Assembly: GCF_009769735.1 (NCBI RefSeq)
Contig: NZ_WSRO01000001.1
Coordinates: 496,001 to 560,000, forward strand
Origin: Streptomyces sp. BA2
GTDB taxonomy: Bacteria; Actinomycetota; Actinomycetes; Streptomycetales; Streptomycetaceae
Direction: 5' to 3'
Length of the DNA stretch: 64,000 bases
Numbering within the stretch: position 1 is the first letter of the stretch; each line of letters begins with the position of its first letter. Shown one piece after another: positions 61,981 through 64,000 of this stretch. A program made the translations under genes and the position numbers. Under the pieces are notes generated by a model. That model was given only the letters and a program-made list of their open reading frames with translations. It ran no database searches and was not told the DNA's origin.

Positions 61981-63383
61981 CGACGCCCCTGGCCCCCCGC
62001 ACGCCGTACGGCACGACGGAGCGGGCCCGGCCCGGGCCCCGCGGCGACGCGGGCACCGCACACCGCATCGCCCGTTCGGCGGCCACCACCACCGGCTCGG
62101 GACTGCGCACCGGCGACGTCCCCGGATGGCTCGAAGCGCGCCGCCGGGCCCACGCCTTCCAGGTCGACCGGATCCCCTTCGCCGCCCTGGACAACTGGTG
62201 CTTCCAGGACGGCACCGGCAATCTCGTCCACCGCAGCGGCCGCTTCTTCAGCGTCGAGGGACTGCGGGTCACCACGTCCCACGGCCCGTTCCGCGAGTGG
62301 TACCAGCCGATCATCAAGCAGCCGGAAGTCGGGATACTCGGCATCCTCGTCAAGGAGTTCGACGGAGTCCCGCACTTCCTGATGCAGGCGAAGATGGAGC
62401 CGGGGAACCGCAACCTGCTGCAGCTCTCTCCCACGGTGCAGGCCACACGCAGCAACTACACCCAGGCGCACCGCGGTGCGCCGGTGCGCTACCTCGAGTA
62501 CTTCACCGACCCCACCCGTGGCCGGATCCTCGCCGACGCGCTGCAGTCCGAGCACGGCTCGTGGTTCTACCGCAAGAGCAACCGCAACATGCTCGTCGAA
62601 GCCATCGGCGACGTGCCGCCGCACGACGACTTCTGCTGGCTCACCCTCGGCCAGATCGGCGAACTCCTGCGCCAGGACAACGCCGTCAACATGGACGCGC
62701 GTACGGTCCTGGCCTGCGCCCCCACCCCCGACACCGCGTCCACCGCCCTGCACACCGACACCGGACTGCTCTCCTGGATCACCGCCGAGCGTGCCCGGCT
62801 CGACCTGCGGGCCGAGCGCGTCCCGCTGGCCGGGATACCGGGATGGGTGCACCGGGACGACTCCATCGTCCATGAGAGCGGCCGCTACTTCAGCGTCGTG
62901 GCTGTCGGCGTCCGCGCCGGAAGCCGCGAAGTCGCCCACTGGACACAGCCGTTGTTCGAACCGCAGGGGCTCGGCGTCACCGCGTTCCTGACCCGGAGGT
63001 TCGAGGGCGTTCCACACCTGCTCGTACACGCCCGGGTCGAAGCGGGCTTCGCCGACACCCTGGAGCTCGGCCCCACCGTGCAGTACACACCCGGCAATTA
63101 CGCGCACCTGCCGGCCGAGGACCGGCCCCCCTTCCTCGACGACATCCTGACCGCAGACCCCTCCCGCATCCGGTACGAAGCCATCCACTCGGAAGAGGGA
63201 GGCCGCTTCCTCAACGCCGAAAGCCGCTACCTGTTCGTGGACGCCGCCGACGACTACGCGCCCGAGGGCTACCTGTGGGCGACCCCGGGTCAGCTCACCG
63301 CGCTCCTGCGGCACAACCACTACCTCAACGTCCAGGCCCGCACGCTGCTCTCCTGCCTGACATCGAACGCGGCGCGGCTGTGA
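61977..63383 (+). CDS. NDP-hexose 2,3-dehydratase
   Basis: A 468-residue protein made of two repeated halves (Nudix-like fold) as in SpnO, TylX3 and GraORF27. The halves align around LDNWCFQDGTGNLVHRSGRFFSVEG and IPGWVHRDDSIVHESGRYFSVV; FDGVPHFLMQAKMEPG and FEGVPHLLVHARVEAG; LSPTVQATRSNYTQAH and LGPTVQYTPGNYAHL. It eliminates the C2 hydroxyl of dTDP-4-keto-6-deoxyglucose. The stop overlaps the 3-ketoreductase GTG by 4 bp, so the unstable dione is passed straight on. Confidence 0.95.
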   Translation: MTTPLAPRTPYGTTERARPGPRGDAGTAHRIARSAATTTGSGLRTGDVPGWLEARRRAHAFQVDRIPFAALDNWCFQDGTGNLVHRSGRFFSVEGLRVTTSHGPFREWYQPIIKQPEVGILGILVKEFDGVPHFLMQAKMEPGNRNLLQLSPTVQATRSNYTQAHRGAPVRYLEYFTDPTRGRILADALQSEHGSWFYRKSNRNMLVEAIGDVPPHDDFCWLTLGQIGELLRQDNAVNMDARTVLACAPTPDTASTALHTDTGLLSWITAERARLDLRAERVPLAGIPGWVHRDDSIVHESGRYFSVVAVGVRAGSREVAHWTQPLFEPQGLGVTAFLTRRFEGVPHLLVHARVEAGFADTLELGPTVQYTPGNYAHLPAEDRPPFLDDILTADPSRIRYEAIHSEEGGRFLNAESRYLFVDAADDYAPEGYLWATPGQLTALLRHNHYLNVQARTLLSCLTSNAARL

Positions 63384-64000
63384 CGCGGCCCCTGCGCATC
63401 GGTGTCCTGGGCTGCGCCGACATCGCCCGGCGGCGCATGCTGCCGGCGATGGCGGCCGCCCCGGACGTGCGGCCGGTCGCGGTCGCGAGCCGCAGCCCCG
63501 CCATGGCCCGCGAGACCGCCGAACGCTTCGGCTGCCGCCCCGTCCACGGCTACTCCGCCCTCATCAGGCGCGACGACATCGACGCCGTCTACGCCCCGCT
63601 GCCCGCGGCCCTGCACGCCGAATGGGCCGAACGCGCCCTGCACGCCGGCAAACACGTCCTCGCCGAGAAGCCCCTCACCACCGACGCCGAAAGCACCAGG
63701 GCCCTTGCCCGGCTCGCCGACGAGAAGGGCCTGGTGCTGATGGAGAACGTCATGTTCGTCCACCACTCGCAGCACCGGGAGGTCCGCGCACTGGTGGACA
63801 GCGGCGCGATCGGTGAACTGCGCTCGTTCCAGGCGGCGTTCGCCATCCCGCGCCTTGGCCCCGACAACATCCGGCTGCGCACCGAACTCGGCGGCGGGGC
63901 CCTGTGGGACACCGGCGTCTACCCCGTCCGGGCCGCCCTGCACTTCCTCGGCGAGGACCTCCGGGTCACCGGCGCCACCCTCACCTTCGACCCCGACCAC
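63380..64000 (+). CDS. NDP-hexose 3-ketoreductase (SpnN/TylC1-like), 5' part
   Basis: Gfo/Idh/MocA-family oxidoreductase: RIGVLGCADIARRRMLPAMA (NADP loop), YAPLPAALHAEWAERALHAGKHVLAEKPLTTD (EKP signature) and GGGALWDTGVYPVRAALHFLGE. GTG at 63380 overlaps the 2,3-dehydratase stop. 207 codons are visible and the frame is open at the right edge; the family is about 330 residues. It reduces the C3 ketone formed by the 2,3-dehydratase, giving the 4-keto-2,6-dideoxyhexose. Confidence 0.93.
   Translation, partial: MTRPLRIGVLGCADIARRRMLPAMAAAPDVRPVAVASRSPAMARETAERFGCRPVHGYSALIRRDDIDAVYAPLPAALHAEWAERALHAGKHVLAEKPLTTDAESTRALARLADEKGLVLMENVMFVHHSQHREVRALVDSGAIGELRSFQAAFAIPRLGPDNIRLRTELGGGALWDTGVYPVRAALHFLGEDLRVTGATLTFDPDH

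Noticed and set aside
1..64000. Mobile elements, integrases, tRNA genes or CRISPR arrays
   Set aside because: No transposase or recombinase motifs, terminal repeats, spaced direct repeats or tRNA-like cloverleaves were noticed; this was by eye, so a small tRNA could be missed.

Overview
The window is very GC-rich, uses GTG and TTG starts freely, packs genes with 1-4 bp stop/start overlaps, and carries SARP, ScbR-type and StrR-type regulators. All of this points to a Streptomyces or close relative. Most of it is one large aromatic (type II) polyketide gene cluster; the right edge cuts through a deoxysugar gene, so the cluster continues beyond the window. No tRNA, rRNA, CRISPR array, insertion sequence or integrase was recognised.

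Left part (1-11.6 kb). An NphB-like aromatic prenyltransferase lies between two carboxymuconolactone-decarboxylase/AhpD-like genes. Then comes a minus-strand operon resembling the ebo (metabolite traffic) operon: a StrR/ParB-like regulator, inositol-phosphate-synthase-like protein, UbiA prenyltransferase (EboC), TIM-barrel isomerase, EboA, TatD hydrolase (EboB), EboE, EboF phosphodiesterase and a secreted ScyD/ScyE-like protein. No eboD is seen.

Regulatory zone (11.6-23 kb). It holds two intact GBL-receptor-type TetR genes, a third TetR gene broken by a one-base insertion, two SARPs, a JadR1-like atypical response regulator and a HAD-like protein lacking its nucleophile. Six operator-like palindromes share the exact form AAAC-N10-GTTT.

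Tailoring zone (23-38 kb). Genes include a sugar N-methyltransferase, F420/flavin enzymes, two tandem secreted HAF-repeat proteins, an MFS exporter, a glycosyltransferase, an NmrA-like reductase behind a textbook SoxR box, an ARO/CYC, an enoyl-reductase-like and an ActVI-ORF1-like dehydrogenase, a two-component-type monooxygenase and RmlA. Three SnoaL-like small proteins are scattered through the cluster.

SAM-cycle cassette (38.9-47 kb). metK, adenosine kinase, metH, metF and ahcY together regenerate S-adenosylmethionine.

PKS core (47-64 kb). This holds an ActIII-like ketoreductase, ARO/CYC, sugar aminotransferase, two complete KSalpha/CLF pairs, a flavin reductase, an ActIV-like cyclase, two different carrier proteins, a phosphopantetheinyl transferase, RmlB and the hexose 3-dehydratase, 2,3-dehydratase and 3-ketoreductase.

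Taken together (inference), the enzymes resemble the actinorhodin/medermycin benzoisochromanequinone logic with a 4-dimethylamino-tetradeoxyhexose of forosamine type. The duplicated minimal PKS and the type-I-like carrier protein are extra elements I cannot assign to a known product.
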